Shown here in pieces: positions 8,076 to 16,813 of a stretch of 64,000 nucleotides of DNA (positions within the stretch are counted from its first letter, which is position 1; every line of letters starts with the position of its first letter). Made by a program: the position numbers and the translations under genes. Location: positions 588,646-652,645 of the forward strand of contig NZ_JAACJS010000002.1 in the NCBI RefSeq assembly GCF_009939005.1, written 5' to 3'. Source of the stretch: Sediminibacterium roseum. GTDB lineage: Bacteria > Bacteroidota > Bacteroidia > Chitinophagales > Chitinophagaceae. The notes below the pieces were generated by a model. It did not search any database. It was not told where the DNA came from and was given only the letters and a program-made list of their open reading frames with translations.

Positions 8076-9602
8076 ATGAATAAGAACCTATTTTCAGCAA
8101 TGATCGCAGCGGGTTTGTTCCTGGGCGGCTGCACAAAATCATTCGTGGAACAATCGAACCCCAATGCGGTGCCGGTAGACAATGGCTACAAAACAGAGAC
8201 CGACATCACAACCGGGGTATACGGTGTATACCAGGCCCTGCGCAGTTCAAACTGTGTTGGTGAAGGGGCGCAGCTCTGGACAGACGACCGCGCAGATGAT
8301 GTGAACACAACAGACAACCAATCGAACAACGGCGAGCCGTTCCAGTTTACTGCGTTTTCATTGGTGCCGAGCAACAGTTACCTGCAATCGCACTGGTCTG
8401 CATTGTATACACCCATCACACGTGCCAACCTGGTGCTTTCGGTGATCGGAGATATCCCGTTTGCAAGCGAAAGCACGCGTACGCAGTACATCGCAGAATT
8501 GAAATTTATTCGTGCCTATATGTATTACCAGTTGGTGCGTGAGTTTGGCGATGTGCCACTGGTAACAGAAAGGTTGACCTCTGCGGAGCAGGCATCAGCG
8601 CTCACTTTCCGTGCAAAGCGTGAGGATGTGTATGCGCAGATCGTGAAAGACCTGAAAGACGTGCTTGCCAGTAACCTGCCCGTTACGCAAAGCGCGGCCA
8701 ATAAAGGAAGGGTATCGATGCAGGCGGCCAATGCAACACTCGGGCAGGTATACCTTACCATGGCAACAAGTCTTTCGGCCACGCCATCAACAGAATATCT
8801 TAACAATGCAAAAACATACCTGCTGGCCTGTTATGCGCAGAAGGGGTTTACCAATCTTTCGGATGTTCCTTTTACCGATGTATTTGATGTGAACAAGAAA
8901 GCAACCTGCCCGGAGATCATCTGGCAGATCGCGTACAAACAAGGCGATCCAAGTTATTCATCCTCACTTGCAAGAAGCAACCAGGCAAAAAATGATGGCA
9001 CGTTCATTTCGCAGTTTCCCTCACAGGGCGCAGGCGGGTTGTTTACAAAAGACCTGTTGAATGAATTTGAAACAGGAGACCTGCGCACCAATTATTCCAT
9101 CCGGTTTGTTGCTGCAAACAACGGGTATTATATTTCCAAGTTCCGCGATAACAGCACAACAGCCGGAACACTTGGTTATGGCGGCAACGACTGGATCCTG
9201 ATCCGTTATGCAGATGTGATCCTGAATTTGGCGGAAGTATATCTTTACCTTGGCGACAATGCAACTGCCATTCAATACCTGGATATGGTGCGTGCAAGAG
9301 CATCGCGCCCCGGTTATGCGGCGATGCAGGGAGATGCATCTTATACATCAAAATACCCAAGCCTCAAATTAGCGATCCTGCACGAGCGCCGCATAGAACT
9401 TGCATTTGAACATCACCGCTGGCACGATCTCACCAGGTTCTTCAAACCCGATGAACTGGTCAATTATTTCAAAACAAAAAGCCAGGCAAACTTCGACAAC
9501 TCGCCGATCACGAATATGACAGCGAAAGATTATTATTTCCCGATCCCTTACAACGAGTACAAACTGGACCCGGTTAAAATGTACCAGAACCCGGGGTATT
9601 AG
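8076..9602 (+). CDS. SusD/RagB-family nutrient-binding outer membrane lipoprotein
   Basis: A 508-residue lipoprotein: the signal peptide ends in a lipobox, LFLGGC, so Cys19 would be lipidated. The SusD pattern is clear: helical TPR-like segments (IAELKFIRAYMYYQLVREFGDVPLV), the WILIRYADVILNLAEVYLYLG helix region, and the C-terminal LHERRIELAFEHHRWHDLTRF block. It would cap the SusC pore and bind ligand at the cell surface. It ends the operon and is followed by a terminator shared with the convergent dnaE2. Confidence 0.93.
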   Translation: MNKNLFSAMIAAGLFLGGCTKSFVEQSNPNAVPVDNGYKTETDITTGVYGVYQALRSSNCVGEGAQLWTDDRADDVNTTDNQSNNGEPFQFTAFSLVPSNSYLQSHWSALYTPITRANLVLSVIGDIPFASESTRTQYIAELKFIRAYMYYQLVREFGDVPLVTERLTSAEQASALTFRAKREDVYAQIVKDLKDVLASNLPVTQSAANKGRVSMQAANATLGQVYLTMATSLSATPSTEYLNNAKTYLLACYAQKGFTNLSDVPFTDVFDVNKKATCPEIIWQIAYKQGDPSYSSSLARSNQAKNDGTFISQFPSQGAGGLFTKDLLNEFETGDLRTNYSIRFVAANNGYYISKFRDNSTTAGTLGYGGNDWILIRYADVILNLAEVYLYLGDNATAIQYLDMVRARASRPGYAAMQGDASYTSKYPSLKLAILHERRIELAFEHHRWHDLTRFFKPDELVNYFKTKSQANFDNSPITNMTAKDYYFPIPYNEYKLDPVKMYQNPGY

Positions 9603-9613
9603 GATAAGAAAAC

Positions 9614-9685
9614 AAGAGGGGATAAGACAGATCAACGGGATGATTTACCAGTTACCGTTCTGTTGATTTGTCTTATCCTCTTTCT
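9614..9685. terminator. Bidirectional terminator between susD-like gene and dnaE2
   Basis: A long imperfect inverted repeat: AGAGGGGATAAGACA on the left pairs with TGTCTTATCCTCT on the right, extended by ATCAAC/GTTGAT. It is T-rich after the right arm and A-rich before the left arm, so it could stop transcription from both convergent genes. Confidence 0.75.
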
Positions 9686-9689
9686 TTTT

Positions 9690-12600
9690 CTATTTGAAAT
9701 TCCTCCCTCCATAAAAAACAGCATCCTTGTTCTTTGCCTGTTCCCGCTGCACGTGTGCGGGCAGGCTTCTTTCATCTGCGCGGGATAATGTGAGCACGGC
9801 GGGGTCTGCGGGTTTGTCTGGCGTAAGGTTGCGTAGTAAAGGCGAAAGGTTGTAACATTTTTCAACCACCACGTGTATCACCAGCCCTTCTATCTGCAGT
9901 TTGCCTTCGAGCATGATGAGGCGCGAGGTGAGGATCTCTTTCCGGTTTGCTTCAAAAACTTTTTCCCATACCACCGCGTTTGCATTTCCTGTTTCGTCTT
10001 CAATGGTCATGAAGATCACACCCTTGGCCGTGCCGGGGCGCTGGCGAACGAGCACCAGTCCTGCAACTTTGATACGTTCGCCATTACGCGCCTTGCCAAT
10101 ATCCGCGCATGCGGTTATACGAAGCTGCTCCAGTTGCTGACGCACAAAGCTTACCGGGTGCGCTTTTAACGAAAGCCCGGTGGATGCATAATCCTGTACC
10201 ACATGCTCGCCCAACTCCATAAAAGGAAGTTCGATCTGCTGTTCATCTTTTACCGCAGGCGCAGTTTGCCCTTTGAACAATTGTTCAGGGTTGTCTTTCG
10301 TAGAAACCTCCCACAACGCCTGCCTTCTGTCCAAACCAAGCGAACGGAACGCATCGGCATCTGCCAGCCGCGTAAGGGTTTTACCGGAGAGGCCGATATC
10401 GCGCAGTTCATTGATGGTTTTGTAAGATGACCTGCGGTTTGTAACCAGTATTTCTATATCGTCTTCCCTCAATCCCTTCACCTGCCTGAACCCGATGCGC
10501 AGGGCGCAGTAAGCGTTTGTTTTTTCCTCGAGGGTATTGTCCCAGTAAGAATGATTGATGTCGATTTCCCGTACATCCACGCCGTGTTTACGCGCATCGA
10601 TGATGATCTGTGCGGGTTGGTAGAACCCCATGGGGTACGAATTGAGCAGAGCGCATGCAAACACATCGGGATAAAATTTTTTGAGCCAGCAGGATACATA
10701 TACCAGCAGGGCAAAGCTTGCCGCATGGCTTTCGGGGAAACCATAACTGCCAAAACCTTCCAGTTGCCTGAACACGCGTTTGGCATATTCTTCGGTATAA
10801 CCGCGCTCGAGCATGCCATTGATGAGCTTTTGTTCAAATTTTGTTACGAGCCCCTGTAATTTGAACGTGGCCATTGCGCGCCGCAACTCGTCTGCTTCGG
10901 CGGGTGTAAAGCCTGCGGCAACGATCGCGATCTTCATGGCCTGCTCCTGGAAAAGCGGAACACCCAGGGTGCGGTTTAAGATCTCTTTGAGGTCTTCCGA
11001 CGGGTATTCTATTTTTTCCGTTCCATTTCTCCTGCGCAGATACGGATGCACCATATCTCCCTGTATGGGCCCGGGCCTTACAATGGCAACCTCGATAACA
11101 AGGTCATAAAAACTGCGCGGCTTCAAACGCGGCAGCATCGACTGCTGTGCACGGCTCTCTATCTGGAACACGCCTATCGTATCTGCCTCGCAGATCATAT
11201 CATATACCCGGCTGTCTTCCGGTGGAACCGTTGCCAGGGTAAGATCAAGGCCGTGGCTGTTGCGCGCAAGATCAAATGCCTTGCGTATGCAGGTAAGCAT
11301 GCCCAGTGCAAGCACATCTACTTTCAGAATGCCCAATGCATCAATATCATCCTTGTTCCATTCAATGCAGGTGCGGTTTTCCATTCGTGCATTTAAAATG
11401 GGGCATAGCTCATGCAGTTTGCCGCGCGTAATCACAAACCCGCCCGTGTGTTGCCCGAGCTGGCGCGGGAAGGAGATGAACTGGCCGGTGAGCTCCAGCA
11501 TTTTTTTTAAATGATGATCGGATTCATTGAATCCCTGGTTGTTCAAACTTCTTCCGGCCAGCCATTCATCGGTGAACTCCCAAACAGAATTCGACAACGC
11601 GCTGATGGTATCAACCGATAATCCCATTGCTTTGGCCACATCCCTTATTGCACCTTTCTGGTGCAGTTGTGTAACCGTTGCAACAATACCGGCGCGGTCG
11701 CGGCCATATTTGTTGTATATGTATTGAATGATCTCTTCCCTGCGTTCGTGTTCAAAATCAACATCGATATCGGGTGGTTCATTGCGGGCATCAGAGATAA
11801 AACGTTCAAACAAAAGCTCATGCTTTGTAGGATCAACCGCGGTAATGCCCAGGCAATAACAAACCGTAGAATTGGCAGCGGAGCCCCGCCCCTGGCAAAG
11901 GATCTTTCTCCTGCGCGCTTCGCGAACAGCATCTTCCACCACAAGAAAGAACGGAGCGTACTGCATTTTCTCTATAAATCCCAGTTCATATTTTATGTTA
12001 TGGATGATCTTTGCGGGTAATACTGCGCCATATCTTTCATACGCCCCCTGCCATGCAAGCTCTTCGAGTTGCTGTTGCGGGCTTTTTCCATCAACAACAA
12101 TTTCGTCGGGGAACTCATACCGCAACTCATCCAGCGAAAACGGGCACAGGTCGGCGATCTCCTGTGTGCGTGCGATCGCATCGGGGTATTGGCGGAACAG
12201 GCGTTCCATCTCTTTTTCTTCTTTGAGATAACGCTCCGCATTGGGATGTAGTTTGTAACCCGCATTGTAGATCGTACATTTTTCCCGCACACAGGTAACA
12301 ATATCCTGCAGTTCACGGCGCTCATGCGAATGGTAGTGTACATCATTTGTGGCCACCATCGGAACATGCAGGGCAAGCGACAACTGGTGGATGCGGAAGA
12401 GATACTTTGCATCATCTCCCTGGTAATAACGAGATGCGGCGATGTAAAGATCGGCGCCAAAATGATGCCTGTATACTGCAAGATCCTGCCTGAACGATTC
12501 TTCAAAATCAAAATCTTCATTCAGTGCCGGTGGTGGAACCACAACCAGTTTCATGCCTGCCGCATGTGCGTATACATCCTCTTTATACAATTCGCATTTC

Positions 12601-12905
12601 CCCTTTTCTGTTCTTAAATTTCCTGTTGAGAGCAAGGTGCATAGCGATGCATAGGCTTTCCGGTTGGTTGGATAAACGAGTAAGGATGGGCCGTTCACCA
12701 GGTCGAGCCTGCAGCCCACCAATAATTTCATCCCCGATTTTTTTGCCGCCACATGCGCGCGTACAATACCCGCCAGTGTGTTCCTGTCTGTAATAGCGAT
12801 GCGCGTATAACCCAGTACAGCCGCATGCTCCACCAGCTCCTGCGGATGTGATGCGCCGCGGAGAAAAGAAAAATTGGAGGTAACCTGTAGTTCTGTATAC
12901 GCCAT
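9690..12905 (-). CDS. dnaE2: Error-prone DNA polymerase III alpha subunit, DnaE2/ImuC
   Basis: A 1071-residue C-family polymerase, the expected length for DnaE2 and shorter than replicative DnaE. Domains in order: an N-terminal PHP domain (FSFLRGASHPQELVEHA), the palm with the metal-binding aspartates in PPDIDVDFEHERR, a helix-hairpin region, and a C-terminal OB fold (IKVAGLVLVRQRPGTAKG). It would extend DNA past lesions together with ImuA and ImuB, giving damage-induced mutagenesis. It lies 11 nt downstream of imuB, ends the cassette, and runs convergently with the susD-like gene. DnaE2 differs from DnaE1 in lacking the extended clamp-binding tail, which agrees with the length here. Confidence 0.93.
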   Translation of the reverse strand: MAYTELQVTSNFSFLRGASHPQELVEHAAVLGYTRIAITDRNTLAGIVRAHVAAKKSGMKLLVGCRLDLVNGPSLLVYPTNRKAYASLCTLLSTGNLRTEKGKCELYKEDVYAHAAGMKLVVVPPPALNEDFDFEESFRQDLAVYRHHFGADLYIAASRYYQGDDAKYLFRIHQLSLALHVPMVATNDVHYHSHERRELQDIVTCVREKCTIYNAGYKLHPNAERYLKEEKEMERLFRQYPDAIARTQEIADLCPFSLDELRYEFPDEIVVDGKSPQQQLEELAWQGAYERYGAVLPAKIIHNIKYELGFIEKMQYAPFFLVVEDAVREARRRKILCQGRGSAANSTVCYCLGITAVDPTKHELLFERFISDARNEPPDIDVDFEHERREEIIQYIYNKYGRDRAGIVATVTQLHQKGAIRDVAKAMGLSVDTISALSNSVWEFTDEWLAGRSLNNQGFNESDHHLKKMLELTGQFISFPRQLGQHTGGFVITRGKLHELCPILNARMENRTCIEWNKDDIDALGILKVDVLALGMLTCIRKAFDLARNSHGLDLTLATVPPEDSRVYDMICEADTIGVFQIESRAQQSMLPRLKPRSFYDLVIEVAIVRPGPIQGDMVHPYLRRRNGTEKIEYPSEDLKEILNRTLGVPLFQEQAMKIAIVAAGFTPAEADELRRAMATFKLQGLVTKFEQKLINGMLERGYTEEYAKRVFRQLEGFGSYGFPESHAASFALLVYVSCWLKKFYPDVFACALLNSYPMGFYQPAQIIIDARKHGVDVREIDINHSYWDNTLEEKTNAYCALRIGFRQVKGLREDDIEILVTNRRSSYKTINELRDIGLSGKTLTRLADADAFRSLGLDRRQALWEVSTKDNPEQLFKGQTAPAVKDEQQIELPFMELGEHVVQDYASTGLSLKAHPVSFVRQQLEQLRITACADIGKARNGERIKVAGLVLVRQRPGTAKGVIFMTIEDETGNANAVVWEKVFEANRKEILTSRLIMLEGKLQIEGLVIHVVVEKCYNLSPLLRNLTPDKPADPAVLTLSRADERSLPAHVQREQAKNKDAVFYGGRNFK

Positions 12906-12916
12906 AACAAAAATTT

Positions 12917-14416
12917 TCAGGCGAAATAGCCATGCAAAAACCAGCCTGTTTTTTTGGTTGCATCATAATGCCCCGAACGGAAAAGCCAGTAGCGTTTTCC
13001 TTCTTCGTCTTCCACGCAATAATAATCGCGGTGCTCGCCGTTCTGTATCCACCATTCCTGTTCAATGCGCTCCGGGCCCTCTGCACGCGCTATTTTGTGC
13101 AGGGTTCCCTTGTGCCGGAAGTTCATGGGTGGGTAGTCAGGAACAGGCGCCGTAACTTCTACCTGTTCGGGTTGCGCCAGCAGCTGCAACGGCCTTGGCC
13201 TGTTCGTGTTCCAGGCCGCATTTATCCTGGATGATATTTTTTGTGCGGCAATCACAGAACGCTCGGGCCAGTAATGCTCATCGGGTATGTAGCGGTGCAC
13301 GTGCCCTTCGCCAAAACGCGTGTTCAGTCGGTCGAGCAGTTCAGATAAACGGTCGTCTGCCAGTTCCGGCGACCCGCCCCATAGTTGCGTTTGCAGCGGA
13401 ACGGCATCTTCTACTTTTTGCGCATCGAGTGTAAACAACTCTATACCCGGCCCCGGTTCTAAAGTTTCGATCCTGAAAGAAAACAAATGCGCCAGGTGTT
13501 TTTCGTTGTGCGATGGCTTGTGTGTGCCAATGGTAAGTGAAACTGTTTTTCCATCCATACGGTAACCCTTGAATACCGAGGTGCGCAAACCTTTTCCTTC
13601 TGCACGCAAACGTGTGCACATCGCGCCCAGTAATTTTTCAAGGGCAATTTCAATGCCTGTACGCGTAACGATCGCTTCAAGGCAAGGCAATCTTTCCTGG
13701 TAGGGTTCGGGTGGGTGAACGGCTTCGCGGATCTCCTGTTCATGTCCGAGTGCGTAATTGATCCTGCGTATGCAATCTTCGCCAAACCTCCGCTGCAAAC
13801 TCATGCGTGGCATACCAATAAAACTTTTGACGCTGCGCAGTCCCAGCTTCTCCAGCTGTTCAACCGTATACGCATCAAGCCGCAAGGCAGCGGGCGGCAA
13901 TGGCAGCAAGGCACGCATGGTCTCTCCCTGCGGAACAATGAGCTGCGCTTTTGTAAAACGTGTGATGGCCCATGCCACGCCAATCGTATCACCGATTGCC
14001 GCACGCACATGAAAACCAAAACCCTGCAGGCGCCTGGTAAGATCCTTCACATAATTTTCTTCGTTGCCCCATAGATGTGTACAGCCGCTCGCATCAAGAA
14101 TGAGCCCACAGGGCGCATCCAGCATTACCGTGGGTGTGTAGCGTATGCACCAGTGGGCAAGGCGTTTTAATAATTTTTCTGCGGATTGTGTATCATCATC
14201 CCTTACCTCGAGCCCCCGCAGCAAGGCAAGCGCATCTGCGGCGAACATACCATTGTGAATACCCTGCGCCACCGCCTGCGGACTCGCAGCCGTAATGAGT
14301 TTGCGCCCGTGGTCGTTTTGTGTTAGCACGAAAGCCTTGCCGGATAATTCTTTTTGCTGAAGAGTCATCCAGTCTGTTTTGAGATAAGGGAACCATATTG
14401 TTACGAAACGAAGCAT
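12917..14416 (-). CDS. imuB: ImuB, Y-family polymerase-like mutasome protein
   Basis: A 499-residue DinP/UmuC-like protein beginning MLRFVTIWFPYLKTDW. The Y-family fold is recognisable, but the residues that hold catalytic metals are gone: the N-terminal motif lacks its aspartate (VTIWFPYL) and the motif that normally reads SIDEA is LILDASGCTHLW. ImuB proteins are known to be inactive as polymerases and to bridge the beta clamp and DnaE2. A helix-hairpin-like LEKLGLRSVKSFIGMPR segment lies near residue 200. The gene sits between imuA (64 nt upstream) and dnaE2 (11 nt downstream). An AT-rich tandem repeat fills the imuA-imuB gap. Confidence 0.9.
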   Translation of the reverse strand: MLRFVTIWFPYLKTDWMTLQQKELSGKAFVLTQNDHGRKLITAASPQAVAQGIHNGMFAADALALLRGLEVRDDDTQSAEKLLKRLAHWCIRYTPTVMLDAPCGLILDASGCTHLWGNEENYVKDLTRRLQGFGFHVRAAIGDTIGVAWAITRFTKAQLIVPQGETMRALLPLPPAALRLDAYTVEQLEKLGLRSVKSFIGMPRMSLQRRFGEDCIRRINYALGHEQEIREAVHPPEPYQERLPCLEAIVTRTGIEIALEKLLGAMCTRLRAEGKGLRTSVFKGYRMDGKTVSLTIGTHKPSHNEKHLAHLFSFRIETLEPGPGIELFTLDAQKVEDAVPLQTQLWGGSPELADDRLSELLDRLNTRFGEGHVHRYIPDEHYWPERSVIAAQKISSRINAAWNTNRPRPLQLLAQPEQVEVTAPVPDYPPMNFRHKGTLHKIARAEGPERIEQEWWIQNGEHRDYYCVEDEEGKRYWLFRSGHYDATKKTGWFLHGYFA

Positions 14417-14421
14417 CTTGA

Positions 14422-14459
14422 TAATTAGGAATTAGTAATTAGGAATTAATAATTACTAA
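14422..14459. repeat. 14-bp AT-rich tandem repeat between imuA and imuB
   Basis: Two full units, TAATTAGGAATTAG and TAATTAGGAATTAA, and a partial third. The same AATTAGGAATTA motif recurs as an inverted repeat near 20035-20124, so this looks like a dispersed intergenic repeat family. Confidence 0.6.
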
Positions 14460-14480
14460 CTCCTGATTCCATTGTATTTT

Positions 14481-15215
14481 TTATCCAGTCATTTTTTGTT
14501 GTTCTACTATAACAGCGGGTTTTGGTTTTGGGATGATTTCACGGAACTTTTTGTTTTTCCATTCGAGTGTCCATGCGCCGGACTGGCCACCGCGTATTTT
14601 GAGGAGTTCCACTTTCCATCTCGGGAAGCCCACACCGGGCATGCCTTCCGGTAAAGCGCTCGGCCCCGCGGTGATGCGCCAACGCGATACGCAGGCGGTT
14701 GTGTTGATGTGTTTGGTTTGCCTGATGAGAAAACCGGTAACCTTGCTTTGTTCCACCGCCAGCTGCAAACGACGGGATGCTGTAAAATCGAGCTGCGCGA
14801 TATCGCCTACTACGGCAGAAAGGCTGTCGCATTTCAGCGCCTCTTCCATCACCCACAACTGTTCTTTTGCGCGTGGTAACGTACAAAAGATCACCCGCGA
14901 AGGATCTATGCCAAATGAAAGCAACCCGGGTGGAAACACCTGCTGCGATGCGCCGATCCACATACACGCGCCGCCATTTTTGAGTAAAGACGAAAGCAAC
15001 CCCGAAACAAAACCCGTTGATGCGGTTTTGTCTTCCGCTCCACTGCAAACAAATTCATGCACCGCCGCCAAAGGAAAACTGCGGTCCGGGAAAGCCGCAC
15101 ATACATTGCCCAATCCCAGGTCTGTGACCTGTGACCCGGGTGTTTTCCGCAATCCCTGCCGCTGCAGGATCTCTCCGCGCAGGGTTGCGAGTATATCAGC
15201 TTTTATGGGCTGCAT
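14481..15215 (-). CDS. imuA: ImuA, RecA-like mutasome accessory protein
   Basis: A 244-residue protein, first gene of the imuA-imuB-dnaE2 cassette. It has the RecA/SulA-like layout of ImuA proteins: FPLAAVHEFVCSGAEDKTAS in place of a clean Walker A loop, then GGACMWIGASQQVFPPGL, then ILRQTKH-like and WRITAGPS segments late in the protein. ImuA proteins interact with RecA and ImuB and are needed for mutasome work. ATG 15215 (MQPIKADILATL) is preferred over a TTG six bases upstream. The promoter region carries nested inverted repeats, which suggests tight control, probably by DNA damage. Confidence 0.85.
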   Translation of the reverse strand: MQPIKADILATLRGEILQRQGLRKTPGSQVTDLGLGNVCAAFPDRSFPLAAVHEFVCSGAEDKTASTGFVSGLLSSLLKNGGACMWIGASQQVFPPGLLSFGIDPSRVIFCTLPRAKEQLWVMEEALKCDSLSAVVGDIAQLDFTASRRLQLAVEQSKVTGFLIRQTKHINTTACVSRWRITAGPSALPEGMPGVGFPRWKVELLKIRGGQSGAWTLEWKNKKFREIIPKPKPAVIVEQQKMTG

Positions 15216-15236
15216 GGGCAATTTTTTACGAACCTA

Positions 15237-15298
15237 TCCGGCACAAGATTACTAAATAATTTAGCATTTTATAGATTTAATGCTAATTTTGTGCCGGA
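15237..15298 (-). promoter_or_regulatory. Promoter/operator region of the imuA cassette with nested inverted repeats
   Basis: The outer repeat pairs TCCGGCACAAGATTA (15237-15251) with TAATTTTGTGCCGGA (15284-15298), one mismatch in 15. Inside it, TTAGCATT (15261-15268) pairs with AATGCTAA (15279-15286). On the minus strand, TAATCTTG (15251-15244) is a near match to the -7 consensus TAnnTTTG, about 29 nt before the imuA ATG, so the inner palindrome would cover the -33 region. A LexA-like or other damage-responsive repressor is plausible but not shown. Confidence 0.6.
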
Positions 15299-15482
15299 AA
15301 GCAGGCTGGTACAAACTCCTCTGTACCTGGATGGTTTTGGGGTGAACAGGCCACAGGCAGGCGGCGCCGCAGCGTAGGGACGGTGTTGAGAGGGGTTTAA
15401 TATACGCACCCATAAAAGAACAGTGTTGGTGGACTGTCTTTTTAGGTGTGTGGGATTTTTTTATTTTTTTGGGAAAGACGGC
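15299..15482. other. Gap between imuA promoter and TM2 gene
   Basis: No ORF with recognisable features. A weak hairpin with a bulge (AAGACAGT/ACTGTTCTT around 15414-15443) followed by U-rich sequence on the minus strand could terminate some upstream transcription. Otherwise I see nothing. Confidence 0.4.
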
Positions 15483-15839
15483 CTACCTGTACGCATGCAC
15501 CATTGCCATGCTTTCGATCGCCATTTTCCTGTTGAATTCGAAAGCAAGTTTTTTGTGGTTCACGGTGTCTACGATGGTTCCGATAAGGCAGAGGCCTCCT
15601 GTAAACAGGTAAAGAATACCCATGCCTGTTTGGCGTACCATGAAACGCTGGATACCTGAGATCAAAACAAAACCGAGCACACAACCGAGTAAGATCTGGT
15701 CGGTCTTTTTTCTTTTGCCATTGTAAAGCGCGATAAAATTAACGAGCTGGTCTTCGGAAAGATCTTTGGTCAGCGCCTGCAGGTAAACCAGTTCTTCGCC
15801 TTCAATGGCGGGAACCATGTTGATTAGGTTTGGTCTCAT
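15483..15839 (-). CDS. TM2 domain-containing small membrane protein
   Basis: A 118-residue protein with a cytoplasmic N-terminal part (EELVYLQALTKDLSEDQLVNF), then two hydrophobic helices in the TM2 arrangement: ILLGCVLGFVLISGIQRFMV, a short GMGILYLFTGGLCLIGTIVD turn and helix, and a charged tail. TM2 proteins have no well-established biochemical role in bacteria. The start overlaps the end of the DUF2752 gene by 38 nt; an ATG at 15818 would cut this to 17 nt, so the start is uncertain. It appears to close a marC-DUF2752-TM2 operon. Confidence 0.75.
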   Translation of the reverse strand: MRPNLINMVPAIEGEELVYLQALTKDLSEDQLVNFIALYNGKRKKTDQILLGCVLGFVLISGIQRFMVRQTGMGILYLFTGGLCLIGTIVDTVNHKKLAFEFNRKMAIESMAMVHAYR

Positions 15840-16131
15840 ATGGTGTTTTTACGGGGTAGATCAATTGTTTGATCCTGTTAAATATAACCATAACTGCGAA
15901 GATTCCCAATGGGTGATGCTGAAAAGAAACCGCGAATTTCAAATGCAATGCATAATGGATCGAATGCCCGATGCCGCAACCGGGGCAATGGCCAAACCCC
16001 AGCAGGCTGAATACACACAAGGAAGTACCCGGTGTTCCGGAAGGGAGAAAAAACAAGGCTGTAAGGGCAGACAGCCAGCAGGCCAGTTCTGCATGTTTGC
16101 GGATGAAATGGTATGTGTTACGGGTAGACAT
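15802..16131 (-). CDS. DUF2752 domain-containing membrane protein
   Basis: A 109-residue protein with the DUF2752 signature CPGCGIGHSIHYALHLKF near residue 49, flanked by hydrophobic helices (LACWLSALTALFFLP and PLGIFAVMVIFNRI). The function of the family is unknown; the cysteines and histidines could bind a metal, but this is inference. It starts 9 nt after the marC stop and overlaps the TM2 gene, so the three are probably one transcript. Confidence 0.8.
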   Translation of the reverse strand: MSTRNTYHFIRKHAELACWLSALTALFFLPSGTPGTSLCVFSLLGFGHCPGCGIGHSIHYALHLKFAVSFQHHPLGIFAVMVIFNRIKQLIYPVKTPYETKPNQHGSRH

Positions 16132-16140
16132 TCAAAAAAA

Positions 16141-16722
16141 TCATTTAAATCCAAACGCCCCGATGTTACTGCTGAAGATCCGCACCGCGATCGCCAGGAG
16201 AATAACACCAAAAAATTTACGCACGGCAAGCAATCCTGCCGGACCCAACATACGTTCAATGTGTTTCAGTGATTTTAAAACAACGTATACAACAACGAGG
16301 TTGATCAGGATCCCCACAAGAATATACAAGGCCTCAAAATTCGCTTTGAGCGACATGATCGTTGTAAGCGTACCGCTCCCCGCGATGATGGGGAACGCGA
16401 TGGGCACCATGCTTCCCGATTTCGCATCTTTATCGCCTTTGAATATTTCGTGGCCGAGCACCATCTCCAGGCCCAATAAAAATATAACGATCGATCCGCC
16501 TACGGCGAAGGAATGGATGTCGAGCCCCAGTACTTTCAGAAAGGGTTTCCCTGCATACAAAAACAGGATCATCAATGCGCCAGAAACCAATGTTGCCTGG
16601 AAAGAGCGGATGCCACCGATCTTTCCCTTAAGCGAGATCAGCAAAGGCACAGAGCCTACAATATCGATCACGGCAAACAAAGTAAAGGTTACGGTAAGCA
16701 GGTCTTCAATGCGGAAATCCAT
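16141..16722 (-). CDS. MarC family integral membrane protein (NAAT transporter family)
   Basis: A 193-residue protein with about six hydrophobic helices. Family features include LFAVIDIVGSVPLLISL in the first helix and MVPIAFPIIAGSGTLTTIM in the fourth, and the length is typical. MarC proteins are placed in the neutral amino acid transporter family, but the substrate is usually unproven; the old link to multiple antibiotic resistance has not held up. It heads a small minus-strand operon with DUF2752 and TM2 genes. Confidence 0.88.
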   Translation of the reverse strand: MDFRIEDLLTVTFTLFAVIDIVGSVPLLISLKGKIGGIRSFQATLVSGALMILFLYAGKPFLKVLGLDIHSFAVGGSIVIFLLGLEMVLGHEIFKGDKDAKSGSMVPIAFPIIAGSGTLTTIMSLKANFEALYILVGILINLVVVYVVLKSLKHIERMLGPAGLLAVRKFFGVILLAIAVRIFSSNIGAFGFK

Positions 16723-16813
16723 GGAAGAATGGTTTTACTAAAGATAAGCAATGAACCTTGAACAGGGAACAACGGGCATGCGTCATAGAACGTGCCTTAT
16801 CCTGGTTCTCAGC

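Noticed and set aside
14422..14459. Tandem repeats considered as a CRISPR array
   Set aside because: Units are contiguous with no spacers and are AT-rich; no cas genes in the window.
15237..15298. The 62-bp repeat region considered as a transposon-derived element
   Set aside because: No target-site duplication and no second copy in the window; a regulatory role fits the position better.
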